Origin: Viridibacillus sp050279675
GTDB lineage: Bacteria; Bacillota; Bacilli; Bacillales_A; Planococcaceae
Direction of reading: 5' to 3'
Assembly (NCBI RefSeq): GCF_050279675.1
Contig: NZ_JBNNUK010000001.1
Location: 434,001 to 498,000 of the forward strand
DNA length: 64,000 nucleotides
Under the pieces are notes generated by a model. It worked only from the letters and a program-made list of their open reading frames with translations, searched no databases and had not been told where the DNA came from. Positions 44,684 to 53,590 of this stretch are shown here, piece after piece. Both the position numbers and the translations under genes were made by a program. Positions within the stretch are counted from its first letter, which is position 1; every line of letters begins with the position of its first letter.

Positions 44684-45070
44684 GTGATTGAGATAGAAGT
44701 TAAAAAAAGAAAAGATCAATGGTTAGCTGTAGATGATACACGTTTGGTGGAAATTATATTAATGGCAGTTCGTGAAGGGCGATCACAGCTTGCGGGTTTT
44801 GAAGAAGCAGCTGAAGAGTTAGGCCGTACAAAGCAAGCTTGTGGCTTTCGATGGAATAAAACATTAAGAGCACAATATGAAGCGGAATTGGAAGATGCTA
44901 AAACAAGGCCAAAGCAAATGATGCGTTCACATCTAAAACAAGCGCTTATGAGCTTTGATCAACTATCTGAAGCTTATCAAACATTGAAAAAATCTCATGA
45001 AACATTAAAGCATGAGCATGATGAGTTAGTAAAGTGGCTCGAACATGGTTTAGAGAAGGTTAGACAATAA
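44684..45070 (+). CDS. RsfA/GerR-family Myb-like sporulation regulator (YlbO position)
   Basis: 128 aa. N-terminal Myb/SANT-like domain with the Trp-spaced pattern KDQWLAVDDTRLVEIILMAV ... GFRWNKTLRAQYE, followed by a C-terminal coiled coil (about residues 85-125). RsfA (prespore) and GerR/YlbO (mother cell) are B. subtilis relatives; GerR is encoded right after rpmF, which this position matches. It is shorter than GerR (about 190 aa). The GTG start overlaps the SD-like GAGGTGA, so ATT or ATA initiation a few codons later cannot be excluded. Confidence 0.78.
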   Translation: MIEIEVKKRKDQWLAVDDTRLVEIILMAVREGRSQLAGFEEAAEELGRTKQACGFRWNKTLRAQYEAELEDAKTRPKQMMRSHLKQALMSFDQLSEAYQTLKKSHETLKHEHDELVKWLEHGLEKVRQ

Positions 45071-45097
45071 AAATGCAGTTAAATATTTCGTATGGAA

Positions 45098-45131
45098 GAT
45101 CATTCTAAATCTATTTTGGAATGATCTTTTT
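45098..45131 (+). terminator. Terminator of the gerR-like gene
   Basis: AGATCATTC pairs with GAATGATCT, 12-nt loop, T-rich tail. Confidence 0.8.
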
Positions 45132-45196
45132 ATTGTGAATAAAATAACAAAGAAGAAAAAATACTCAATAATAAGTAAAATTTGCTAGTTAATAGT

Positions 45197-45210
45197 TGAA
45201 ATCGCTTTCT
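45197..45210 (+). promoter_or_regulatory. cre-like CcpA site upstream of the acyl-CoA carboxylase genes
   Basis: TGAAATCGCTTTCT matches the cre consensus TGWAANCGNTNWCA at all but the last position. It overlaps a weak -35 (TTGAAA at 45196-45201; -10 TAGACT 18 bp downstream), a position suited to carbon catabolite repression. Confidence 0.55.
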
Positions 45211-45267
45211 TATTTCGTTTAGACTAATAAAGAAAGGGAGAAACGGTTCAAGCAAAGGGGGATGAAT

Positions 45268-46638
45268 ATGCGCAAAGTTCTAATTGCCAATCGTGGGGAG
45301 ATTGCGAGAAGAATTATCTCTACATGCCACAAGCTAGGTATTGAAACAGTTGCTATCTATTCAGATGCAGATCAAGATTTACCTTTCGTAAAAGAAGCGA
45401 CAAATGCTGTTCGTATAGGTGGAAATCAGGTTGTACAGTCTTATTTGAAGGCTGATGATATTATTCAACTTGCCATTGAGCATCAGGTAAGTGATATTCA
45501 TCCAGGTTACGGGTTGCTATCAGAAAACGCGGATTTTGCTAGAAAAGTAGAGGCTGCTGGTATTCGCTGGATTGGTCCAAATGCAGATGTAATCGAGCAA
45601 ATGGGGGATAAAATTCAAGCGCGCCAAACAATGAAAAGTGCCGGTGTTCCAGTTGTACCAGGTTCAGAAGAAGGTCTAACTTCATTAGAAGAGGCATTGC
45701 AGTTCGCTAGTCTAATTGGATACCCTGTAATGCTGAAGGCATCAGCTGGCGGAGGTGGTATTGGTATGGTGTGCTGTGAAGATGAGCAAGCGCTCAGTCA
45801 AAGCTTTGAAAATGTAAAAAAACGTGCACAATTGTATTTTAATAATGACCTCGTTTTTATCGAGAAGTATATTCCTAATGCGCGTCATATCGAAGTGCAA
45901 ATTTTCGGCGATGATGCTGGGAATATCGTTCATTTATTTGAAAGAAACTGCTCGATTCAACGACGTCACCAAAAAATTATTGAAGAATCACCATCACCTC
46001 ATTTTCCACAAGTGGAGCGTGCGAAATTATTGCAAGCCGCTGTAGATGCTGCAAAAGCTGTTCGTTATACCAATGCTGGAACAGTAGAATTTATAGTGGA
46101 TGCTGAAAATCACTTTTATTTTCTAGAGATGAACACACGCTTACAGGTCGAGCATCCAGTCACGGAGGCTATTACGGGAATTGATCTTGTTGAGTGGCAA
46201 TTGCAAGTAGCAGAAGGCAAGACATTACCTGTAAAAGACCAAACAGCTATAAAGTGTACTGGTCATGCAATTGAATATCGTATTTACGCAGAGGATCCAG
46301 AGAGGTTTTTGCCATCACCGGGTAAGTTGCAAGTATTGATGTTCCCACAAAAAGATAATTGTCGTATTGATAGTGGTTACGTTGAAGGGAATAGTGTATC
46401 ACCGTTTTATGATCCGCTTATTGCGAAACTTATCGTGTTTGGGGAAACAAGAGAGCGAGCATTAGCCAATTCTGAAGCGGTTATAGGGGACATAGATATA
46501 CAAGGGGTAAAATCAAATCTATTATTATTTGATCGATTATTGCAAGAAGAAATGTTCCAATTAGGGGTTTATCATACAAGTTCGTTAACAGAATGGTTAA
46601 CCAATCACAAGGGGGATAAGATTTATGAGAGAAATTAA
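45268..46638 (+). CDS. Biotin carboxylase subunit of an acyl-CoA carboxylase
   Basis: A 456-aa ATP-grasp enzyme that carboxylates protein-bound biotin. Motifs: KVLIANRGEIARRI (N-terminus), KASAGGGGIGM (ATP loop), MNTRLQVEHPVTE (active site). The start at ATG 45268 has AAAGGGG at 7 nt; ATG 45262 is too close to that SD. It overlaps the biotinyl subunit gene by 14 bp. The three-gene order matches the carboxylase genes of the B. subtilis yng leucine/isovalerate cluster, so methylcrotonyl-CoA is a likely substrate, propionyl-CoA an alternative. Confidence 0.88.
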   Translation: MRKVLIANRGEIARRIISTCHKLGIETVAIYSDADQDLPFVKEATNAVRIGGNQVVQSYLKADDIIQLAIEHQVSDIHPGYGLLSENADFARKVEAAGIRWIGPNADVIEQMGDKIQARQTMKSAGVPVVPGSEEGLTSLEEALQFASLIGYPVMLKASAGGGGIGMVCCEDEQALSQSFENVKKRAQLYFNNDLVFIEKYIPNARHIEVQIFGDDAGNIVHLFERNCSIQRRHQKIIEESPSPHFPQVERAKLLQAAVDAAKAVRYTNAGTVEFIVDAENHFYFLEMNTRLQVEHPVTEAITGIDLVEWQLQVAEGKTLPVKDQTAIKCTGHAIEYRIYAEDPERFLPSPGKLQVLMFPQKDNCRIDSGYVEGNSVSPFYDPLIAKLIVFGETRERALANSEAVIGDIDIQGVKSNLLLFDRLLQEEMFQLGVYHTSSLTEWLTNHKGDKIYERN

Positions 46639-46837
46639 AGCATCGATGGCAGGTACGGTATTTCGTGTAGAGGTAAAAGAAGGAGACGCAGTAACTGCTG
46701 GACAAACTGTCATCGTATTAGAGTCAATGAAAATGGAAATTCCAGTAGATGCTGAATTGTCAGGCTCAGTTGCTGAAGTGAAGGTACACGAAGGGGACTT
46801 CGTTAACGAGGATGATGTACTAGTCGTCTTAGGTTAA
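46625..46837 (+). CDS. Small biotinyl carrier protein
   Basis: 70 aa, a free-standing biotinyl/lipoyl domain with the biotin lysine in ESMKMEIP (about residues 33-40). It carries biotin between the carboxylase and the carboxyltransferase. A single domain without the Pro/Ala linker of AccB, comparable to B. subtilis YngHB. Coupled to the upstream gene by overlap. Confidence 0.92.
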   Translation: MREIKASMAGTVFRVEVKEGDAVTAGQTVIVLESMKMEIPVDAELSGSVAEVKVHEGDFVNEDDVLVVLG

Positions 46838-46876
46838 TGTAGATGTAAGTGTCGAACACAAAGGGGAGGCCATAAA

Positions 46877-48418
46877 ATGACTGAACAAACAGTATATAAC
46901 GAACGTCTTGCTGATAAACTTGAAGGGATTTTTGCGGGTGGACATCCGAAATATCATGAAAAACTAAAAGAAACAAATAAATTGTTCGTACGAGATCGTT
47001 TAACGCTTCTTTTTGACGATGGAGAATATGAAGAGGATGGACGTTTTGCAAATTGTGAAGCAGGTGATTTACCTGCAGATGGCGTGGTCACTGCTATGGG
47101 GAAAGTGAATGGCCAAACAGTTTGTGTCATGGCGAATGATTCAACTATTAAAGCGGGTTCATGGGGTTCTCGTACTGTAGAGAAAATTATCCGTATCCAA
47201 GAAATAGCTGAAAAAAATCAAGTACCTATGATTTATTTAGTAGATTCAGCAGGAGCACGTATTACAGATCAATTGGAAATGTTTCCTGGGCGTCGCGGTG
47301 CAGGACGTATTTTCCATAATCAAGTGAGAATGTCAGGGATGATTCCACAAATTTGTTTATTATTTGGTCCTTCTGCTGCGGGTGGAGCATACATACCGGC
47401 GTTTTGTGATATCGTTGTTATGGTAGAAGGTAATGCTTCCATGTACTTAGGTTCACCACGTATGGCTGAGAAGGTTATTGGTGAAAAGGTGTCGCTTGAG
47501 GAGATGGGTGGAGCACGTATGCATTGTACTGTTAGTGGGTGCGGAGATCTACTTGTTTCAACTGAGGAGGAAGCTATTTCCGAAGCACGTCGATATTTAA
47601 CTTATTTTCCAGCAAATTTCGCTGATAAGCCAGCAGTTGTTGATGGAAAACAACCAAAACAAGGTCGCAAATTAGAAGAAATAATCCCTGAAAATCAAAA
47701 TGCACCTTTTAATATGTATGAAGCGATTGATCAGTTAATAGATGAGGGAAGTTTTTTTGAAATAAAAAAACTTTTTGCACAGGAATTGATTACGGGTTTA
47801 GCGCGAATGGATGGTCAAGCGGTGGGAATTATTGCAAACCAACCGAAGGCAAAGGGCGGAGTATTATTTGTTGACTCAGCAGATAAGGCGGCTAAATTCA
47901 TTAATTTATGTGATGCATTTTCAATTCCATTATTGTTCTTAGCTGATGTGCCAGGCTTCATGATTGGTACAAAAGTAGAGCGTGCTGGTATTATTCGCCA
48001 CGGTGCGAAGTTAATTTCAGCAATGAGTTCGGCAACAGTACCTAAAATTTCAGTAGTGGTGCGTAAAGCTTACGGAGCAGGACTATATGCAATGTGCGGT
48101 CCTGCATTTGAACCTGATGTCTGTATTGCTCTTCCAACTGCGCAAATTGCCGTAATGGGTCCAGAGGCGGCAGTTAATGCTGTTTATTCAAATAAAATTG
48201 AAGCTATTAAAGATCCGAAAGAACGAATGCAGTTTGTTAAAGAAAAACATGATGAATATAAAAAGGAAATCGATATATATAAAATGGCATCCGAAATGAT
48301 TGTCGATGAAATCGTTGCGCCAAGTGATTTAAGATCGGTCATTACGAAACGTTTGGCTTATTATGATTCAAAACAAATCTTACTGCCATATCGAAAACAT
48401 CCGGTTTATCCTGTATAA
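46877..48418 (+). CDS. Acyl-CoA carboxylase carboxyltransferase subunit (YngE/PccB-like)
   Basis: 513 aa, two crotonase-like halves. Oxyanion-type motifs LLFGPSAAGGAYIPAFCD (N-half) and VVRKAYGAGLYAMCGPAF (C-half), with LADVPGFMIGTKVERAGI. Transfers carboxyl from biotin to an acyl-CoA, probably methylcrotonyl- or propionyl-CoA. ATG 46877 follows GGGGAGG. Last gene of the carboxylase run; a terminator follows. Confidence 0.9.
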   Translation: MTEQTVYNERLADKLEGIFAGGHPKYHEKLKETNKLFVRDRLTLLFDDGEYEEDGRFANCEAGDLPADGVVTAMGKVNGQTVCVMANDSTIKAGSWGSRTVEKIIRIQEIAEKNQVPMIYLVDSAGARITDQLEMFPGRRGAGRIFHNQVRMSGMIPQICLLFGPSAAGGAYIPAFCDIVVMVEGNASMYLGSPRMAEKVIGEKVSLEEMGGARMHCTVSGCGDLLVSTEEEAISEARRYLTYFPANFADKPAVVDGKQPKQGRKLEEIIPENQNAPFNMYEAIDQLIDEGSFFEIKKLFAQELITGLARMDGQAVGIIANQPKAKGGVLFVDSADKAAKFINLCDAFSIPLLFLADVPGFMIGTKVERAGIIRHGAKLISAMSSATVPKISVVVRKAYGAGLYAMCGPAFEPDVCIALPTAQIAVMGPEAAVNAVYSNKIEAIKDPKERMQFVKEKHDEYKKEIDIYKMASEMIVDEIVAPSDLRSVITKRLAYYDSKQILLPYRKHPVYPV

Positions 48419-48431
48419 TAAGTGTTGCTAT

Positions 48432-48474
48432 TGAGGTCTGCCTGTCTAAGGTGGACCTCAGTCTATTTTTATTT
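48432..48474 (+). terminator. Terminator between carboxylase genes and panE
   Basis: TGAGGTCTGCC pairs with GGTGGACCTCA (two G-U pairs), then GTCTATTTTTATTT. Confidence 0.7.
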
Positions 48475-48489
48475 AAAGGAGATATCGAT

Positions 48490-49392
48490 ATGCAAATTGT
48501 TGTTGTAGGTGGAGGAGCGGTTGGATTGCTGCTAGCATCCTTGCTACAAAAAGATCACACCCAGATGAATATTCTTGTTCACCGAGAAACTCAAGCAAGT
48601 GAACTTAATGACAAAGGTCTACAGCAAATCGATGTCTTGCAACAGTCGCACCATACATATATTAAAGCTTCACATGACTTTAAAGTATTTCCGACAGATG
48701 CAATATGGATAATTGCCGTAAAATATCATCATCTATCAAGTTTACAATCTCTATTTAATTCGTTACCAGAAAGCACGCCTTTACTTTTTATTCAAAATGG
48801 TTTGAAGCATATTCAATTTGCACAGAACTTGCAACAGAAGCAAATTGCTTTTGGATCAGTAGAGTTTGGAGCTGAGAAGCTATCGAATTCATGCGTTGCA
48901 CACAGAGGGATTGGCGAGATGAAAATAGCCGTAGAAAGAGGAAATGGACAACCGTTCAAAAAGGTTTTTCAACTCTTAGATTCTAAACTACCGATTGAAT
49001 GGAGAGAAAATGCAGAACAAATGTTAATCCGAAAATCTCTATTAAATTGTCTTATTAATTCTTTAACGACTATACTAAATGTTAAAAACGGTTCTCTTAT
49101 TACGAATGAGCATAGTTTAATATTATTAGAGCAATTATATAAAGAACTCATGGAAGCCTTCCCGGAACTACAGGATCAACTTCTATTTGAGGATGTACTT
49201 GCTGTATGTACAAATACAGCAACGAATACATCTTCTATGCTTACAGATCGATTAAATGGAAGGTTAATGGAAGTAGATACGATTGTTGGTGGAATATTAG
49301 AGATAGCGCAAAATCGTGGTCACGAAATGCCTACATTAAAGACTCTTTATATGATATTAATGGCAGCGCAACAAGGCGGTGTAAAGAGATGA
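48490..49392 (+). CDS. panE: 2-dehydropantoate 2-reductase (ketopantoate reductase)
   Basis: 300 aa; NADPH-dependent step of pantothenate synthesis. Rossmann start MQIVVVGGGAVGLLLASLLQ, catalytic Lys region RKSLLNCLINSLTTILNVKN and the C-terminal TDRLNGRLMEVDTIVGGILE. The start at 48490 is set by AAAGGAG; the frame is open to 48451. The position is that of B. subtilis ylbQ. It overlaps the next gene by ATGA. Confidence 0.88.
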   Translation: MQIVVVGGGAVGLLLASLLQKDHTQMNILVHRETQASELNDKGLQQIDVLQQSHHTYIKASHDFKVFPTDAIWIIAVKYHHLSSLQSLFNSLPESTPLLFIQNGLKHIQFAQNLQQKQIAFGSVEFGAEKLSNSCVAHRGIGEMKIAVERGNGQPFKKVFQLLDSKLPIEWRENAEQMLIRKSLLNCLINSLTTILNVKNGSLITNEHSLILLEQLYKELMEAFPELQDQLLFEDVLAVCTNTATNTSSMLTDRLNGRLMEVDTIVGGILEIAQNRGHEMPTLKTLYMILMAAQQGGVKR

Positions 49393-49784
49393 TATATATA
49401 TTGTCGGTTTTTTTGCATTTCGTTATACTTTGCCCAGTCATCTTATTTCTCGTTATTTATTCACTATTTAGAAAATTATCTAAGAAGCGAGTAAAAGTAT
49501 TTGGTAGGGCAGCAGATTTGACGACTTTTATACTGTTTTTTTCTGTTCCAGAATCTGTGGATTTTTTATGGGGATATGATATCGGGTTTATAACTTTTAT
49601 CGTTGCAATAATAATTGCGATTGTTTTTACGATAATTGAATGGCGCTCGACAAAAGAAATTGAAATACTACCGTTATTCAGGAAAATTTGGCGCTTTTTA
49701 TTTTTAGCATTAACCATTACTTATGTGGTTATTTGGATTATTATAATAGTTCAAAGAATCATTTTATATGTGACGATTACGTGA
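49389..49784 (+). CDS. DUF3397-like small membrane protein
   Basis: 131 aa, about four TM helices (residues 4-22, 43-60, 66-84, 99-125), with a conserved-looking RKLSKKRVKVFGRAADLTTF loop. Start ATG 49389 overlaps the panE stop codon (ATGA); a longer frame to 49206 is a shadow of panE. The position between panE and bshC is typical of DUF3397 genes. Function unknown. Confidence 0.7.
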   Translation: MIYILSVFLHFVILCPVILFLVIYSLFRKLSKKRVKVFGRAADLTTFILFFSVPESVDFLWGYDIGFITFIVAIIIAIVFTIIEWRSTKEIEILPLFRKIWRFLFLALTITYVVIWIIIIVQRIILYVTIT

Positions 49785-49793
49785 GCGTATTTT

Positions 49794-49822
49794 TTCAATC
49801 CAACCGATTTAAATGCTATACT
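49794..49822 (+). promoter_or_regulatory. SigA-like promoter for bshC
   Basis: TTCAAT (49794-49799), 17-bp spacer, TATACT (49817-49822). Confidence 0.5.
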
Positions 49823-49859
49823 CGAATGTAGTTAACAATATAGAGGAGTTTATACTAAT

Positions 49860-51476
49860 ATGAAACTGGAACAAATAGATGTACCGGTAACGAATCAATT
49901 ATTGGAAGATTATCGTAATCAAAAATCAACAATCTCGTCGTTTTTTCATTATACAAATGAAGATGTATCTTTCGAAAAACGTTTAGAAGAACTAAAAAAT
50001 CATCCAATTCGTCGAGCTGAACTCGTAAAAGTTATCCGTGAATTTATGGAACCGCTAGAGAAATCGGTAAAAGTGGAACAACATTTACAAGAATTAGAAA
50101 ACAATGCAGTAGTTGTAGTTGGTGGACAACAAGCGGGCTTATTAACAGGGCCGTTATATTCCATTCATAAAGCAATTTCTGTTTTACTATTAGCTAAAGA
50201 ACAGCGTGCAAAATTAGATATTCCAGTCGTTCCTGTGTTTTGGATTGCTGGCGAAGACCATGATATTGATGAAATTAATCATACATTTACATTATTAAAT
50301 GGTCGTTTGCAAAAACATATTCATCCTGACCGTTCAAAGAAGAAGACGATGGCTTCAACAACAACATTAGATATTGGAGATACACGTAAATTTATAAAAA
50401 ACGTCTTCCAACAATACGGCGAAACTGCATATACAGAAGATTTGTTGGCGAAAATCGATACATTTTTAGTAAAGAGTCATACATATACTGACTTTTTCGC
50501 TCAATTAATGCACTGGTTCTTTAAAGAAGAAGGATTACTTCTATTAGATGCAGCCGATCCGAAACTTCGTACTTATGAAGCACCGTATTTCGAGAGATTA
50601 GTGAATCACTCTGAAGAGATTGCAGCTGTTGTTTCATACCGAGAGGCGCTTTTGGCCGACAATGGTTATGGTACCCCGATTGGTGCAACAAAAGAAAATG
50701 CCAATCTTTTTTACGTCAAGGAAGGCGAGCGCTTCTTATTAGAGCGTAAAGATGGCAAGTTTATCAATAACGTAGCAAATGTCCAATTTACGAAAGAAGA
50801 ACTGTTGCAACTCGCAACAGAACAACCTGCTTGTTTAAGCAACAATGTTGTAACAAGACCGCTTATGCAGGATATGGTCTTGCCTGTACTTGCATTTGTT
50901 GGTGGACCGGGAGAGCTTGCATATTGGTCTACATTAAAAGACGCTTTCGAGTTGCTTGATATGAAGGTGCCGGTTTTTGTTCCGCGTATGAATATGACAC
51001 TTGTTAATCGCCAAGTGGGACACTTAATAGAAGCTCATGATTTAACTATTACTGAAGTATTAAGTGGTAAAGTGGCCCAAATGCATCAGACATTTGTAAA
51101 TGAAGTATATGATGACGCTGCAAAAGAGACTATTGAAAAAACAAAAGCGTTGTTACAGCAGCAATATGTGGAATTGCAAAAGCATTTGCATAACAATAAC
51201 GTACACCTAGATAAACTAGTCATAAAAAATCTAGATATTCATGAAAATCAATTAGACTTCTTATTGAAGAAAATAGAATCAGAAGTATTGCTTCAGCATG
51301 ATGTTACTATTCGTAAATTTACCGAGATGGAAGGCCACCTGATTCCGGAAGGTAATTTGATGGAACGTATATTTAATCCATTCCAATATATGAATGAGTA
51401 TGGTATGACTTTAATTGATGATATTGTACATTTGCCACTAGAAGTTAGTGAATTGCATCAAGTAATATATATATAA
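49860..51476 (+). CDS. bshC: Bacillithiol synthase BshC (cysteine-adding enzyme)
   Basis: A 538-aa cytoplasmic enzyme adding L-cysteine to glucosaminyl-malate in the last step of bacillithiol synthesis. Family signatures: VVVGGQQAGLLTGPLYSIHK (about residues 82-101), VPVFWIAGEDHDIDEINHT (about 122-140) and the C-terminal ERIFNPFQYMNEYG. A coiled-coil stretch lies near 420-470. ATG 49860 follows AGAGGAG. Located before mraZ as in B. subtilis. Confidence 0.93.
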   Translation: MKLEQIDVPVTNQLLEDYRNQKSTISSFFHYTNEDVSFEKRLEELKNHPIRRAELVKVIREFMEPLEKSVKVEQHLQELENNAVVVVGGQQAGLLTGPLYSIHKAISVLLLAKEQRAKLDIPVVPVFWIAGEDHDIDEINHTFTLLNGRLQKHIHPDRSKKKTMASTTTLDIGDTRKFIKNVFQQYGETAYTEDLLAKIDTFLVKSHTYTDFFAQLMHWFFKEEGLLLLDAADPKLRTYEAPYFERLVNHSEEIAAVVSYREALLADNGYGTPIGATKENANLFYVKEGERFLLERKDGKFINNVANVQFTKEELLQLATEQPACLSNNVVTRPLMQDMVLPVLAFVGGPGELAYWSTLKDAFELLDMKVPVFVPRMNMTLVNRQVGHLIEAHDLTITEVLSGKVAQMHQTFVNEVYDDAAKETIEKTKALLQQQYVELQKHLHNNNVHLDKLVIKNLDIHENQLDFLLKKIESEVLLQHDVTIRKFTEMEGHLIPEGNLMERIFNPFQYMNEYGMTLIDDIVHLPLEVSELHQVIYI

Positions 51477-51532
51477 TTTGGAATAATGCGGATTAAAAAG
51501 TGACTATTTTATAAAATATTATATATTTAATA

Positions 51533-51586
51533 TCACCCTAATTTCAGGGTGAAAAAAGCTATCTCAATTGAGATAGCTTTTTTTTA
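51533..51586 (+). terminator. Tandem hairpin terminator after bshC
   Basis: First hairpin TCACCCT/AGGGTGA (51533-51552), then a perfect dyad AAAGCTATCTCAATTGAGATAGCTTT followed by T residues. Two stems in a row suggest strong insulation of the dcw cluster. Confidence 0.85.
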
Positions 51587-51699
51587 TTAAAAATATCATA
51601 TAAACACTACTTTATGGCATTAAATTAATAAAATAATAATAAGAAGTATGAAGTTTTTTAAACAAAAAGGGAAAAATTAGTAGAAATACTGTTGTTGAT

Positions 51700-51740
51700 A
51701 AGGACGATTTACGCATTTTAATGTAAATGCCCTTATTTTT
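51700..51740 (+). terminator. Hairpin with T-rich tail upstream of mraZ
   Basis: AAGG-ACG-ATTTAC / GTAAAT-GC-CCTT around a 10-nt loop, followed by ATTTTT. It resembles a terminator but no gene lies between it and the bshC terminator; it may be a leader attenuator or insulator. Confidence 0.45.
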
Positions 51741-51750
51741 CAATGAATTA

Positions 51751-51775
51751 GTGGTGGAATGTGGGGCGATGTGGT
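51751..51775 (+). promoter_or_regulatory. MraZ operator: three direct repeats
   Basis: GTGGT, GTGGG and GTGGT begin at 51751, 51761 and 51771, an exact 10-bp period. MraZ is known to bind such TGGGN/GTGG direct repeats upstream of its own gene in several bacteria, which implies autoregulation here. Confidence 0.75.
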
Positions 51776-51805
51776 ACATTAATTTCATATAGTGGGGTGA
51801 GTAAT

Positions 51806-52237
51806 ATGTTCATGGGAGAGTATCAACATAGTATTGATGCAAAGGGCCGATTGATTATACCTGCTAAGTTCCGTGAACACCTTACGGAAGGCTTTGTCAT
51901 CACTCGAGGATTGGATAATTGTTTATTCGGGTATCCTATTTTGGAGTGGCGTAAGCTGGAAGAAAAACTGAAGCAATTACCTGTTACTAAGAAAGATGCC
52001 CGAGCTTTTACGCGTTTCTTCTTTTCAGGTGCTACAGAGGTGGAAGTGGACAAGCAAGGCCGTATTAATATCCCAAGTAACTTATTAACACACGCTAATG
52101 TTCAAAAGGATTGTGTAGTACTCGGCGTTTCTAATCGTATTGAAATTTGGTCCAAAGAGTCTTGGCAAAATTATTTTGCTGAATCTGAGGAATCCTTCAA
52201 TGACATTGCTGAGAATATGATTGATTTTGATATATAA
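51806..52237 (+). CDS. mraZ: Transcriptional regulator MraZ
   Basis: A 143-aa AbrB-like (SpoVT/AbrB double-barrel) regulator of the dcw operon, forming ring oligomers. Two repeats with DAKGRLIIPAKFRE (about residues 11-24) and DKQGRINIPSNLL (about 83-95). ATG 51806 follows GGGGTGAG; the earlier frame to 51761 runs through its own operator. Confidence 0.93.
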   Translation: MFMGEYQHSIDAKGRLIIPAKFREHLTEGFVITRGLDNCLFGYPILEWRKLEEKLKQLPVTKKDARAFTRFFFSGATEVEVDKQGRINIPSNLLTHANVQKDCVVLGVSNRIEIWSKESWQNYFAESEESFNDIAENMIDFDI

Positions 52238-52260
52238 CCAATTTAGAGGAGGGACAAACC

Positions 52261-53208
52261 TTGTTTAATCATACGACTGTATTATTAAAGGAAACCGTTG
52301 ATGGATTGAACGTTCGTCCTGACGGCATTTATGTAGATTGTACTTTAGGTGGGGCTGGACACAGTGAATATTTAGTTAGCCAATTATCATCAGAAGGTAG
52401 ACTTATTTGCTTTGATCAAGATACTTCAGCCATTGAAAATGCTAAAGAACGTTTAGCACCATATTTAGATAAAATAACTTTCGTACATTCAAACTTCCGT
52501 TATTTAAACGAAGAATTAGAAGCATTAGGCATAGATAAAGTTGACGGGATATTATACGACTTAGGCGTATCATCTCCTCAATTAGATAACGCAGAACGAG
52601 GATTTAGTTACCATCAAGATGCACCACTTGATATGAGAATGGATACAACAGCTGAACTTTCCGCATTTCATGTTGTGAATGAATGGTCATTCGAAGACCT
52701 TGTACGTATTTTTTATCGATACGGTGAAGAAAAGTTCTCGAAACAAATTGCCAGAAAAATTGAAGAAGCTAGAAAGACCAGCCCAATTGAAACCACGGGT
52801 GAACTAGTAGATTTAATTAAAGAGGGTATCCCAGCTGCAGCAAGACGTAAAGGCGGACACCCAGCGAAACGTGTATTCCAAGCCATTCGAATTGCTGTAA
52901 ATGATGAACTTGGTGCAGCGGAAGATTCGTTAATACAAGCACTTGAAGTCATTAATGTAGGTGGACGAGTTAGCGTCATTACTTTCCACTCGTTAGAAGA
53001 CCGATTATGTAAAACTATCTTCAAAGAAGCATCCTCTTTACCTGAATTACCACCAGGTTTACCTGTTATTCCCGAAGAATTAGCTCCAGGTATAAAACTT
53101 GTTACTCGTAAACCGATATTACCTTCAGAGCAAGAACTAGAAGAAAATAATCGAGCTCGCTCAGCGAAACTAAGAATAGCTGAAAAAATTAAAGAAAAAG
53201 GGAAGTGA
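52261..53208 (+). CDS. rsmH: 16S rRNA (cytosine1402-N4)-methyltransferase RsmH (MraW)
   Basis: 315 aa; SAM-dependent methylation of C1402. Motifs VDCTLGGAGHSEYLV (about residues 23-37), GILYDLGVSSPQLD (about 97-110) and HPAKRVFQAIRIAVN (about 200-214). A TTG start follows GAGGAGGG. Second gene of the dcw cluster. Confidence 0.95.
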   Translation: MFNHTTVLLKETVDGLNVRPDGIYVDCTLGGAGHSEYLVSQLSSEGRLICFDQDTSAIENAKERLAPYLDKITFVHSNFRYLNEELEALGIDKVDGILYDLGVSSPQLDNAERGFSYHQDAPLDMRMDTTAELSAFHVVNEWSFEDLVRIFYRYGEEKFSKQIARKIEEARKTSPIETTGELVDLIKEGIPAAARRKGGHPAKRVFQAIRIAVNDELGAAEDSLIQALEVINVGGRVSVITFHSLEDRLCKTIFKEASSLPELPPGLPVIPEELAPGIKLVTRKPILPSEQELEENNRARSAKLRIAEKIKEKGK

Positions 53209-53212
53209 TTAA

Positions 53213-53590
53213 ATGGCATTGCTTAATCGGCAACAACAACAAACGTACATCCAGCAGCCACAGCCAACAGTACCGGAGAGAACCGTCCAGCAGCCAACAC
53301 CCAGACCTTCCAAAAGAATATTGTCTAAAGGGGAAAGAGTTCTCCTTGTGGCCATGGTGACAATCATAGCGTTATTGTCAGTTATGAATTTAAATACGCA
53401 ATCTGCAATTAATACAACATCTGTTGAAATTCAAAATATCGAAAATAAAATTGATGAAACGAAGAAACAAAATGCGGAATTGTCCATCGAGGTAAGCGAA
53501 CTTTCTACATATGAGCGTATTTGGAATAAAGCGAAAGAATTAGGCTTGAAGCTAAACGAAAAAAACGTGAAAGTAGTGTCTGGACAATGA
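53213..53590 (+). CDS. ftsL: Cell division protein FtsL
   Basis: 125 aa, bitopic. Pro/Gln-rich cytoplasmic N-terminus (about residues 1-40), one TM helix (about 44-63) and an extracytoplasmic coiled coil (VEIQNIENKIDETKKQNAEL and onward). Partner of DivIC and DivIB in septum assembly. Overlaps pbpB by ATGA. Confidence 0.9.
   Translation: MALLNRQQQQTYIQQPQPTVPERTVQQPTPRPSKRILSKGERVLLVAMVTIIALLSVMNLNTQSAINTTSVEIQNIENKIDETKKQNAELSIEVSELSTYERIWNKAKELGLKLNEKNVKVVSGQ

Noticed and set aside
49206..49388. N-terminal extension of the DUF3397-like protein overlapping panE
   Set aside because: It lies entirely within panE in another frame; the ATGA-coupled start at 49389 is normal for such operons.
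52713..53219. 168-aa open frame on the minus strand
   Set aside because: Antisense to rsmH with no SD or recognisable motif.
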